A stretch of DNA of 64,000 nucleotides from Porphyra umbilicalis (Eukaryota > Rhodophyta > Bangiophyceae > Bangiales > Bangiaceae), in the NCBI GenBank assembly GCA_002049455.2, contig KV919086.1, positions 1-64,000 of the forward strand, given 5' to 3'. The position numbers and the translations under genes are program-made. The notes under the pieces are model-generated. The model saw only the letters and a list, made by a program, of their open reading frames with translations, searched no databases and was not told the origin of the DNA. Positions 52,127 through 61,788 of this stretch are shown here, piece by piece (the stretch's first letter is position 1; each line of letters starts with the position of its first letter).

Positions 52127-52191
52127 GGCGGAAAGGGGGCGTGCGCATCGCCGTGGCTGAGACACGGCGATGCGCACGCCCCCTTTCCGCC
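52127..52191. repeat. Perfect 29-bp hairpin near the right end of element 2
   Basis: 52127-52155 (GGCGGAAAGGGGGCGTGCGC...) is the exact reverse complement of 52163-52191, with a 7-base loop GCTGAGA. It lies about 265 bp inside the right TIR and upstream of the partner gene. Confidence 0.95.
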
Positions 52192-52339
52192 ACACGTGTC
52201 ACGATACGTCAAGAGAAACGATCCCCCGATGTCAACACAGGAACGCCTCTGATAGCGAGAAATGGTAACCCATTTGTGGGATCCCTGGGCTTGTTGGACT
52301 ACTGTTTGAATTCCTCAGCACCATTCACACCGGTATTTT

Positions 52340-52380
52340 GGCTGTAGCTGAGTGGTACAATTTTCGAATCCCAATAGGGC
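52340..52380 (+). other. tRNA-like A/B-box fragment
   Basis: GTAGCTGAGTGGTACAAT followed by TTTTCGAATCCCA resembles the A and B boxes of a tRNA gene with the anticodon region missing. It is too short for a tRNA and may be a SINE or tRNA relic. Confidence 0.3.
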
Positions 52381-52456
52381 TGGATATGCATACGTGGCAT
52401 ACGTGGCGTGCCACGCTTATGTTTTTCTTCCCACAAACGGGTTTTTTAAACTCCCT

Positions 52457-54780
52457 ATTTTGTGACATTGGCTCAAGCAGGCTGCGGTTGCCATCCCGTT
52501 TGTTGTGGGCACGGGGGGAGCAACTACTAAGTGCACCCCTGTGCCCGCGGCACCCGCTAAGTCCCCGCGGCTGGGTGGCGCCATCGGGAGGGTTGCACCC
52601 TCCGGGTGGCGCGACGGAGGCTCCTCACCCAGGGAGCGCCGCGCGCCCGGCGGCGGCCATTGCGGGAGGCGCCACCGGGACGGTGGGCACCACCCACGCC
52701 GGAAGCGGCCGAAAGCCGGGCGCGTGGCGGAGCAGCGGGGAGGCGGAGCAACTCAACCAGCGGCGGCTCCGACGCGCGGAGGGCGGTGGGTGTGGGGGAG
52801 CTCAGCCTGGACGAGGCGCCTGGGGGAGCCGGGCGGGGGAGCCCGGCGAGGATGCGGGACCGCTAGGGGACGCTGAGAGGGCGGGTGCCTGGGGGAGCGG
52901 CCACGGCGGAGAGGGTATAAGAGAGGCAGGCACCGGGGACTAGCCTTGGTGCACGAGAAAAGGACAAGCGTTGAACCTCTCTCCTCGACTTCGGCACAGT
53001 GGGAGAGACGGCACGCTCGCGCACTCCGAATGCGCGCGCGTGGGACTTTGCGCTCACAACACCGGTCGCCACGCACCCCGCCTCGACTCTGAAGAGGGCT
53101 ATGCGGAGCCTGGCTTGAGAAGCTATTCGGCACCTGGTGTCTGTGGCAATGGCTTGCTCCCCTCAAAAGCAAAAAAATCTGCTGTGCTCCGTGTGGGAAG
53201 ACAGCGCTGTGGTATCAATGGAGAGCGATCCGGAGCGGTGTGGAGAGAGACCATCGTCCGCCGCCACAGCCATCCAAGCGAACGAGGGAGGCGGTGGAAG
53301 TGATCGTCGGGGGGGATTCGTTAGCGTCTGCGGCGGTGCCGTTAGTGTCGTCGCTGGCTATGGCCCGCGGAAACGGAGACCTCTTGGTCTGGTGCCGCTT
53401 CGCAACGTCCAGGGGTGATGAACCTGTCAGCGTCCGCGTATCAGCCCCCTTTGTTCAGGAAGCGACTATCAGGCCGTGTGTGCCTACTCTGTGGGGCTCA
53501 GGCGTCACGTGCATGCCCGGTTAGAGTGCGAGTGTGTGTGCTTGTCTTCCCCGCGGCAGCGAAGTTAGTCGCAATGGGAAGATGAAAGCTCTGCCTTTCT
53601 CCTCGGCGCCCGGGACTAGTCCTCGATACCCGACCTTATCTATCCTCACAGGTGGCAGGCATCCTTGTTGCATGCCTCTATGTTGAAGAGTGAGAAACCG
53701 TCGCCGCCGTATGACACCCGCGCGTGGGCTCGACTGCGGTGGCCCGACCAGCAGTGTGAGTGTAGAGTAGGTGCAGCACATGTCGTTTTCTCTCCGTACT
53801 TCCCCCGGCCTCCCGCGCTCACATTTTCGTGCCCCCCAGGCGCTGCTCGCCCTCTCGCCGGTCTCCTCATGCGTGCACCCTCGGCGCATCTTCCGCAGTG
53901 CGTGCCCCTAGCACGCCCCGGTTGTGGTGGGGAGGAACAGACCGTGTTCCTCTTCGGCACCCACGAAAGCCAGACTAGGAGTTTTGCTGGCGCTGCGGGC
54001 TACGGTGGCGCTACGTGAGAGCACTAGCGCATGGGAAGACGCCAGAGCAATGGGCACTGAGGGACAAGTGGCGGAGTCGCTTGCAAGCGGGGGTGCGCCG
54101 AGCGCGCCGTCGGGTGTGGGCATTTGGGGCCAGATTGGGCAACAGGCCGGCACATGCGTGCGCGAGGGCCAGATGGCCGACCACGGCACAGCCGATGGGT
54201 AGAAAAACAGTGGGTGGTGAGGGAAGACCGGAGAGATACAGAGAAGCAAGAAGGACACCGCCACCACACCACCCATTCTCTCAACACAGAGGCCGTTTCG
54301 GAGGTCAGGGGAAGGGAGCTGCTGCAGATGCAGCTGTCGCGCGCGCCGCATCACGAGTCCGCTGATGTCGACCGAGTACGCACGTTCATGTGCCTTGGCT
54401 GTGACGACGAAGGACGGCGAGGGACTGTTGGAGCGGCTTGCAGTATGGCAGGACCGCAGTGTCATACCGAGGGTGAGACGCCGCATACCGTGATACGCCA
54501 CTTTTCCGTCAAAGCTGTTCACTGAACCCCAAGCTCTCTTTCATCAAACGCAGCACGGAGCGTTGTGGCGTACGCATTGACAAAGGAGTCGTGGGGGTCA
54601 GATGCTCATTGCTGACTCGCGGGCTCCGTCGTCGTCATGATCTCGCCAAGTCGGGCTTTCCACTAGAGCAGCGAATTATCACAGTTGGGGTGCTATAAGT
54701 CACAGTGCCCTCTGAAGACGGCACCGAGAGAGATCCCCAGTTTCGCCTCTACCACGAAACTGAGTGAAACTGGGTGAAAC
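52457..54780. other. Region right of element 2, no supported gene
   Basis: A TATA-like GGTATAAGAG at about 52914-52923 is followed by short frames (for example 52971-53303 and 53137-53418) without recognised domains. GAAACTG(A/G)GT repeats three times at about 54757-54785. Nothing else is supported. Confidence 0.35.
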
Positions 54781-54829
54781 TGGGCACGCCCTCCGCCCCT
54801 GCTGTATGGGAGCTGCTACGGTCCCCCGC

Positions 54830-55400
54830 AGCCGCCGTCCCCCGCTGCCGCCCCCGCGGCCGCCCTTGGCTTCCGCCGTCGCCGCCCCCGGCTGTCACCG
54901 CCGCCGCCACCAGCAGCTGCCGCTGACGCCGCCGCCCGCTGCCACCGGCGCCCCGTTTTGCCGCCGCCGCCGCCTTCTGCCGCCCCCGACCCTGCCTGCC
55001 GCCACCGCTACCTCGACTTACTACCGCCGCTGTCGCCCCCCCCTGCCGCTGCCGCTTCAGTCTGCCGCCGGCCCCGCCCCCAGGCGCCGGCACCGCCACT
55101 TTCACCAGCCTCCCGCACCCTTGCCAGCCGCTGCCGCCGCTCTCGACGGCCACCGTCGCTGACCCCTGCTGCCGCCACCGCCGCCCGCGGCGGCCGCCGC
55201 CGCCGTCCCAATCCGCTGCCGCCCTCGGCGGCTTCCGCCGTCGCCCCCGGCCGCTGGCGCCGCCGCCCCCGACGGTTGGAGCTGCCGCCCTTGTCTGCTG
55301 CCGCCGCCGCCCCCGGCCGCTGCGACCGCCCTCGGTCGCTGCCGCCGCTCAAGACGGCTGCCGCCGCCCGGGCGCAGCGGGCCAAGAACCGTCGTCAAAA
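54830..55400. repeat. C-rich degenerate repeat block 1 (GCCGCCCCCGGCCGCTG-like)
   Basis: Short degenerate modules such as GCCGCCCCCGGCCGCTGCC recur throughout. They give Pro/Arg/Ala-rich frames on one strand and Gly/Arg/Ala-rich frames on the other, so no protein can be inferred. Confidence 0.7.
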
Positions 55401-55833
55401 GCACGTCTATTTTTACCTGTTTCGAGCCTCTGGGAAGCCCGTGTTCCTGTTTGAAGAAACAGGATTCCTGTGCACAAAACGGATGGACCCCGCTTGACAG
55501 GCTCTCAGAGGCCATCCCATTTGAGGTCCTTGCATAATTGTGTTTGCGAGAACAGGAATTGTTCCTCACTCCACACACAGCGTCTGCTAGCAGGGCCATA
55601 GATGCTTCTCCGTCTCTCTATCTTTCTGGAAGGGTGAAGTGTATACGTCTTATGTTGTGTCTCTCTTTTTACGAGTGCAGAGGCATCTATCCCGGCGAAC
55701 AGATGATTTTGGCGCCCTTTCTGAAAAAAAAAACAGCATTGACAGAGCCGCAGGGCGGTTCGCAGATTACCTGTTGGCCTCAAAACACGCAAAAGCAGAC
55801 GTGCTTTTGACGACGGTTTTGGGCCTGCTGCGC
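55372..55833. repeat. 37-bp inverted repeat flanking a 388-bp centre
   Basis: 55372-55408 and 55797-55833 are reverse complements with about three mismatches (core GACGTGCTTTTGACGACGG). They sit exactly where the two C-rich blocks meet the lower-GC centre. Confidence 0.75.
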
Positions 55834-56075
55834 GGGCCGCTGTTGCCGCCCCTGGCCGCCACTGCCGGCGCCCTCGGCCGCTGCCGCCGCCGTCCCCGGC
55901 TGCTGGAGCCGCCGCCCCCGGCGGCTGTCGCTGCCGTTCCCGGCGGTTGTCGCCACCGTATTCAGCTGCTGCCACAGACGCCCCCGGCGGCTGTCACCGC
56001 CGCCACTGAGCGCTGTAGCCGCTCTCGGAGGCTGCCGTCGCCCCCGGCCGCTGTGGCCGCCGCAGGACGGGAAAA
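55834..56075. repeat. C-rich degenerate repeat block 2
   Basis: The same type of GCCGCCCCCGG-like modules as 54830-55400, in the same orientation, starting directly after the 37-bp inverted repeat. Confidence 0.65.
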
Positions 56076-56252
56076 CAGACACAACAACATATACTGTTTC
56101 TCACTCGGGGCGCTGCCACCGCCTACAGGCTTTAGATGGGCCCCTATCCTCTTGAAAGTACACAAACGAAGGTGCGCTCCAAAGGTTTCACCAGCCACAT
56201 CCGCCTCTCGGGATGCAAAGCACACCCAGTAGGCCCCACAAGGGCACCCTGC

Positions 56253-57584
56253 TCAGCCCGCACCCGTTCGCTGCGTCGTCTTTACGCAGGCCGGGTAGGT
56301 GTTGTTCTCCTTAGTGGCGGCCTTGCATACCACCTCAGCCGATTTTTTCACACGCTCAGCTTTCTTTTTGGCCTCCTTAGTGGCCCTGTCCGCCAGGCGG
56401 GCGGCCTCCGCGGCCACGTTTGCGGCGTGGTGTACCAGCAGGTCGACGGCGGGTTGAAAAACATTGCGGCGCACCGTCGCCTTGCCTTTGGATAGGCGCG
56501 CTGCCGCGGCGGCTGTGCGCTCCGTGGACATCCTGATCACCTCACTTGCTGCGGCGGTCGCCACCCCGTGCAAAACGCCGCGGTGGGAGTGCATAACCGT
56601 CGCTTTGCTGCAGCGGCGGTTCATCGTCACAGGATCGCACGGCCACGGGGCGCACGGTCGAAAGCTGCCCCGAATGTTGGCCGGGGTGAACGCCCGCCGC
56701 TCGTTGGTGAGCGCTGCCCCAAGAAGCAAGTCCCGCGCGAGCGTTCCAGTGACCATAGAGTGAAATTTCGCCTGCTCCCTGCGCCCCACCGCCCACTTCT
56801 CGTAAGATGCAAATGGCACCTCGTTGCGCGGCTGGCTGATGTGTGACGAGTTGGCGGCGACGAAGAAGAGGAAGACGCCCATGAGCAGGACGTCGGCCAA
56901 CTCCCCCTCGTTGAACATGCCCTTGAGGACGTACACGTTGAAGTAAACCGTCCCGTTGGCCGCGATGAACGTCAGGAGGGAAGCGAGCGTGCTATTGCGA
57001 ATGAACGTGGCGTTGGGGCTGTCCTTGCTCCGGGCCTCGACTCGCTGGGTTGTCAGCCGTCCGCCCCACAAAACCACCCTGGTCTCGTGGTCGTAAAACA
57101 CCGCGTCGGGGCGGAAGGAGTGCTTGTACAAATATCTTGAGAGTTGCTCACAGAAGCCGTGGAAGTCCTGTATCACCTGCGACCTCGCTCGCTAGTCTGC
57201 CAGGGCTTTTCAAGTTCGCCAGCCGAGCCATTGTCGGTGAAAAACGACCCACTTCCGCACCCACCGCAAAGACTCGGCCACCACCCACCGTTTGTGGACG
57301 ACCTCCGCGATTTGCATGCATGAGGGGGCGAGGTTATTGATGGAGAAGGCTTGTAGAACGGTGAGGAGCGCGTCGTCTTGGTCAGACGTCTGCAGATGGT
57401 TGCCATGACGAGGTCCCGCGCCACCCCCGGCGCGTTGCCACGCCTTCAGCAGCGTTTTTTCTGACACGTCGGCTTCTGCAGCTACAGCCGCTACAGACGC
57501 ACAGACCGATGGAAGGTCCTGAAGAGCAGCTTTTAATAGCGCGAGAGCGTCGGAGGCTGGCTTCCTCGCCCGTGGTGGCGTCAT
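56253..57584 (-). pseudogene. Decayed DDE transposase (family uncertain)
   Basis: One frame reads leftwards from an ATG at 57584: AAEADVSEKTLLKAWQRAGG (helix-turn-helix-like), then LLTVLQAFSINNLAPS and RWVRKWVVFHRQWLGWRT. TGA and TAG stops fall 18 bases apart near 57190-57210. The same frame then continues IQDFHGFCEQLSRYLYKH, VFYDHETRVVLWGGRL and LASLLTFIAANGTVYFNVYV to 56253, ending in a Lys/Ala-rich helix. The order HTH, DNA-binding helices, then a D-E-containing strand (YDHETRVV) and TFIAANG is typical of transposases of the pogo/Tc-like kind. I cannot place the family. Two stops mean it is dead unless a small intron removes them; no GT donor is obvious. Confidence 0.65.
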
Positions 57585-59923
57585 TACTGGGGAGAAAGTG
57601 ACCTCGTTGCAACCCGAGACCAGAATCCCGGTTGTCCAATTTCGGTCAGATTGGTCTTGTCAAGGCCGCGACTCATTGCCAACAATTTAGAGATATGGGC
57701 TATTTAGTACGCTACACGAAGCCACGGGCGTGCTCTGGCGCCAAACACGCGCTTAATGCTATTTCTGCACGGACAGCTCCGGTACTTGATCAAAACGGTG
57801 GGCTACATTGTCGATAGCGATAGCCAGGCATCGCTGTTGTCTGACAAAGCTATTTTCCCGTCAATGACGATTGGAAGGCACATCCGTCCTAATATTTCGA
57901 ACCTTCCAGAATCATGCAGGCCGTGCAACAGTTCCAGCAGCCACGAAAGCCACGTTGAAGCATCAGGTGAATGACGTGAGTTTTTTTTCGTGGCTCGAAC
58001 TCGGAGATACTGAAATTCGGAGATCACACGCGACAGCGAGCTGCGCAAGCGCCCCGGCACCGACAGGGCGCACGTCCATATCCAGTCTGGCGCGTGTTGT
58101 AAGGCAGCCTTTACACGGTGTCTGTGCGAGCTCAGCGGGCCTCGGGACGATTTGCGTTATTGCGGGTGGTTCACTTCTGAATCATGCCTCGCAGAGGCGG
58201 TGACCCAAAGGCGCAGATGCAGCTTCCGCTGTGTTCACGGCGGGACTGATACAGGAACATCAGGCGAGGCGCACTCTTGGCACAAAGCGCGACTTCTATG
58301 AGAAAGAACGATGTGAACACCTGAAAACATGTGCTTGGACATCTGTCTGACGCCTGTCAGCGCTCGAACGCTTGCCGTGAGCCATGATGAAGGACCAGCG
58401 ATCGGAAGAGCCGATTAGCTCATGAGGAATGTATCAGATAGGGGTCAAAACATCTGCACTCCCGAGGGCGGGCCAGCCATCGAACAAATGGGAAACCCGA
58501 AAGGCCGCTGGGGTTGAAGATCGCCCACATCAACGCTAAAAGCATCTGTGACGCCAAAGAGAACAGATGAAGGCGCCATGGACAACCTCTTGGCCCCGCA
58601 GCTGGAGTGACAGGCAGGGAAAGGTGCCACGGTCTGACACCGACGGCGTGAAAGAGAGGCTTCTGGTTGAATATATGGGTCCTACGAACAGCTCACGTCC
58701 GAGTCCCGTCTGGCATGTGTTGTCTTCTCGCATTTTTTATGGGTCTGCTGTCGCGCACCTGGCCAAATTCGTGGGCACCCAATCGGGAATTTAGTTTATT
58801 GATTGGAGATCTCCCCACGCCCCCCTGGGTGGTCGACGCTGAAATGGACCACGTCCACACTTAGGGCGGTTTCGAAAAGAGGTCTGTTCGTTTTCCACCT
58901 GCTGGCAACAGCGCAGGTGCAGTCAGACACCGGCCCGTGAGAAATACGTGCGTTCGTCCATTTCTAAAAGGATCACACAAGACGCTGTGTGTTGTGATGC
59001 CAATTACTCTGGTTCTCGATGACTGGCGCGTTCAGTTGGCCAATGTCGCCCCACCCATGTGCTGAGAGCGGGGGGCCTGGGGTTGCACGCTCATAAACAT
59101 GCATGGAAGTCCCCCGAAGGCAGACAGAGGTGTGGCCGCCCCCATATCTAGCAGTGTGGACCAACCAACGCCTCGGCACCATTCGTGTGGGCGTTTGCGA
59201 GCGGAGCTCCTCTGAGGTTGGCCGTGGGCGTCTGTGGGCAGATTGACCCAGCATCTGCCAGAGTGGGAGCTGAACTGCGTGGCTAGAAAGCAGGTGGCAC
59301 CACACATGTGTCCACTGCTCAATGACCTAGCTTCTCTCCTTCCCAGCATTCACGCCACCACCCACGAACTAAGAGGAAAAGTGAGTCGGTTGGACGCGGC
59401 AGATGTGCCCGTTGGCCGGTGGTACCTGTCTGTGTAAGTTGTCATGCAGACTGCCACGCCGATCGGGTAGCAGCAGCGGGCACGTACTAGGGGTGAACGC
59501 TGAACAGGACGGCCTCTGTCCCGTATGCGGCTGGGAGAGGGGGTTTGCTGGCATTGCTGCTTGCGTAACCGGTTCTACTGTCCGCAATTGGACCATCCCT
59601 CTTGGTCGATAATCTCCCATCCTGGTTGGCGTTTTGTGGCCGCTTATAATCTGGCACGGGCTTTCTGGTGGGATGTGTTTGATGTGTCATGGTGGGCAGC
59701 AACGAAGGTTTCAGAGCGAAATTCCCTCTTCCCAGTGCTCTGTGAACAACGCCGCTCGGTCCGGCAGAGCTAGCGGCAGAGACGTTGTCCCTCACTCAAA
59801 AAAGAGCTGCTGCTGTGATGCTTGTGTGTACGTCTCTTGCTGGCTGTAACCTCGCCCGAAGGGGCCTTTTTGCTTGCCGCGCACCTTGCTTCGCCTTAAC
59901 CCCTCATCCTCCAGCCTCCCGGC
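57585..59923. other. Intergenic, no supported gene
   Basis: Balanced GC and only short frames with no domain on either strand. May contain the 5' end of the decayed Harbinger element that follows, but no TIR was identified. Confidence 0.4.
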
Positions 59924-61788
59924 ATGTTCTCGCACACAGCTTTGCTCGGCCTCCGTCGTATGGCGCTCTCGGAGATTAAAGACGATGATGATGAGATTGT
60001 TGTGGCCCTGAGCGCGCACAGCATCCGTCTACATTGGACCGCCGCTGTTTCCCGTCTCGTCCGATGTTTGAGGACGGGTGGCTCTTGCCATGGGCGACGC
60101 CAACTCAAGCCCCACGACTTCTGCTCGGGAGTTTACAACATCATGCGCGCCTACTTTCGTGTGCACGAAATGCCGCCCCTCAACAGCGCCGCGGACTTTG
60201 AGCGCAGGTTCCGCATGCCACGGGCGCTGTTCCAGAGTATTTACGATGATGCAAAGAACGAACTGTTTTTCCAGCAGCATATCAACGCAACGCCACAATT
60301 GCAGACACACCCCCATCAAAACATCTTCGGCGCACTGCGGGTGCTCGCCTACGGCGAGGCAACAGACCGTGCTGAAACGTACGTCCGCTTCTCGGGCTCC
60401 ACCATTCGACAGGCCGTGGGGCACCTCACGCGCTTCATTGTGCAGCGCTAGCAGTCGACCCATCTGCGCAAGCCGACGATTAACGAACTGCGGGCATCCT
60501 GGCGCGCAACGAGAAGCGCGGCCTGCTTGTATGCATCGGGTCCCTCGCCTGCTCTCATTGGCAGTGGGCAACATTCCCCAAATGGCACGCGGGAGCGAAC
60601 CAACAGCGCCACGGGACCCGCAGTAATGTGATGGAGACGATATGTGACGAAAACCTTCACATTCCTCAGTTCATTTTCGGTGCTCCCGGTTCCTTGAATG
60701 ACTTGAATGTGTTGTATATTTTGCCTGCTTTTTCTGACGTGTGCGCGGGTGTATGGCCTTCTACTTGCCCATTCTCTATCAACAGTTGGCACCGCAACAT
60801 GCCCTACTACCTGGTGGATGGCATCCACCCGAAGTACCCCATCTTTGTGGCTCCCTACCCCATCCCTGTGACGTCCGAAGAACAGGCAATCAACCGTCTA
60901 CAACAGGCGGTGAGCGAAGACGTTGAGCGGTTGTACTCTGTGATGACCTCTCGCTTCCACGTGGCGCTTCGCCCTGCCCGGGCCTTCCACATGGCCAACA
61001 TCGCGCCCGCTGCCCGTGCAGTGGAAAGCATGCACGACATGATCACCGTCCTACGGCGGAACGGCTACGTCTCGCGCCGGCGAACGTCGCATTACTCCCA
61101 TCAAAGTGATGACACGCCTGCCGATTTGGGTGGCCCTTTGGGTGTGGCACCGGCATCCAATTTTGATGATGAAGGGGAACCTAGCGGGTGTACCGGAGAG
61201 GGCGACGGCGGAGGCGTCCACAGCAACAGTGGCGGACGTGTCAGAGGGTTAGGCACGGACAGCGCGCCGTAAACCGCCGGCGAGAGCGGAAGCGGATGCG
61301 ATAGGCGAAGGATGCCGCCCGTCGGCAGTAGCGATGACGACTTGGATGGTGGGGGTGTGGGCAGGACCCCACTCGCTGTTTGCAGGGACGTCGGGAGATG
61401 TAGTGTGAGGGTGTCATCACCCGCGACGGGCGGCCGCGGCGGTGGAGCAGGTGCTGATGGGGCGCCGACCGCCGTCAGCGGAGGCGTGGGTGCAGCTGGT
61501 GCGGGTGGGGGTCTGCCAGCTGCCGGCGACGACGGCGACGGTTTTGTGTAAGTAGGGCCACTAGCCTCGACCTGTAGCTGTGGAGGTACTGGGTGTATCC
61601 TGGGTCCGGTGACAGCCAGCACCTTGCCCAGCGTGTCCGCCCTGGCGGACCCCTTTGCGGGCAGCTTTGAGCCAATACTGGCGGCATGGGGTCGTGCGAC
61701 GGACGCAGTTGAAAACCACTCTCTCTGTAGTGATCTGGCGGTCCATGCTTGGAAGGCACAGGAGGAGCTCCTTGCACCGTACGAGTAG
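59924..61788 (+). pseudogene. Decayed PIF/Harbinger transposase related to the copy at 4.4 kb
   Basis: Homologous along its length to the intact transposase. The N-terminal part (YNIMRAYFRVHEMPPLNSAA, NELFFQQHINATPQLQ) runs to a TAG at 60449. A frameshift near 60490 follows, then ARNEKRGLL and IGSLACSHWQW, where the first catalytic Asp is Ala. ENLHIPQFIFGAPGSLNDLN, YYLVDGIHPKYPIF and EDVERLYSVMTSRF follow. TAA stops at 61270 and 61549 interrupt a Gly-rich tail, and the matching C-terminus LAVHAWKAQEELLAPYE ends at 61788. The mutated catalytic residue plus several stops show it cannot work. No partner ORF was recognised nearby. Confidence 0.85.

Larger units (their letters stand above)
48851..52456. 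mobile_element. Second Harbinger-type transposon, 3.6 kb, with TIRs and ATT target duplication
   Basis: The left end AGGGAGTTTAAACAACC at 48851 matches the reverse complement of the right end (AGGGAGTTTAAAAAACC ending at 52456). Both are followed by CCGTTTGTGG, with a 20-bp insertion on the left. The element is flanked directly by ATT on both sides (48848-48850 and 52457-52459), a 3-bp duplication as expected for PIF/Harbinger. Inside are a DDE transposase (plus) and a coiled-coil partner ORF (minus) facing each other. The transposase is of a different subfamily from the one at 4.4 kb. Confidence 0.85.

Noticed and set aside
52911..53418. Gene driven by the TATA-like GGTATAAGAG
   Set aside because: Downstream frames are short, overlap each other and show no domain.
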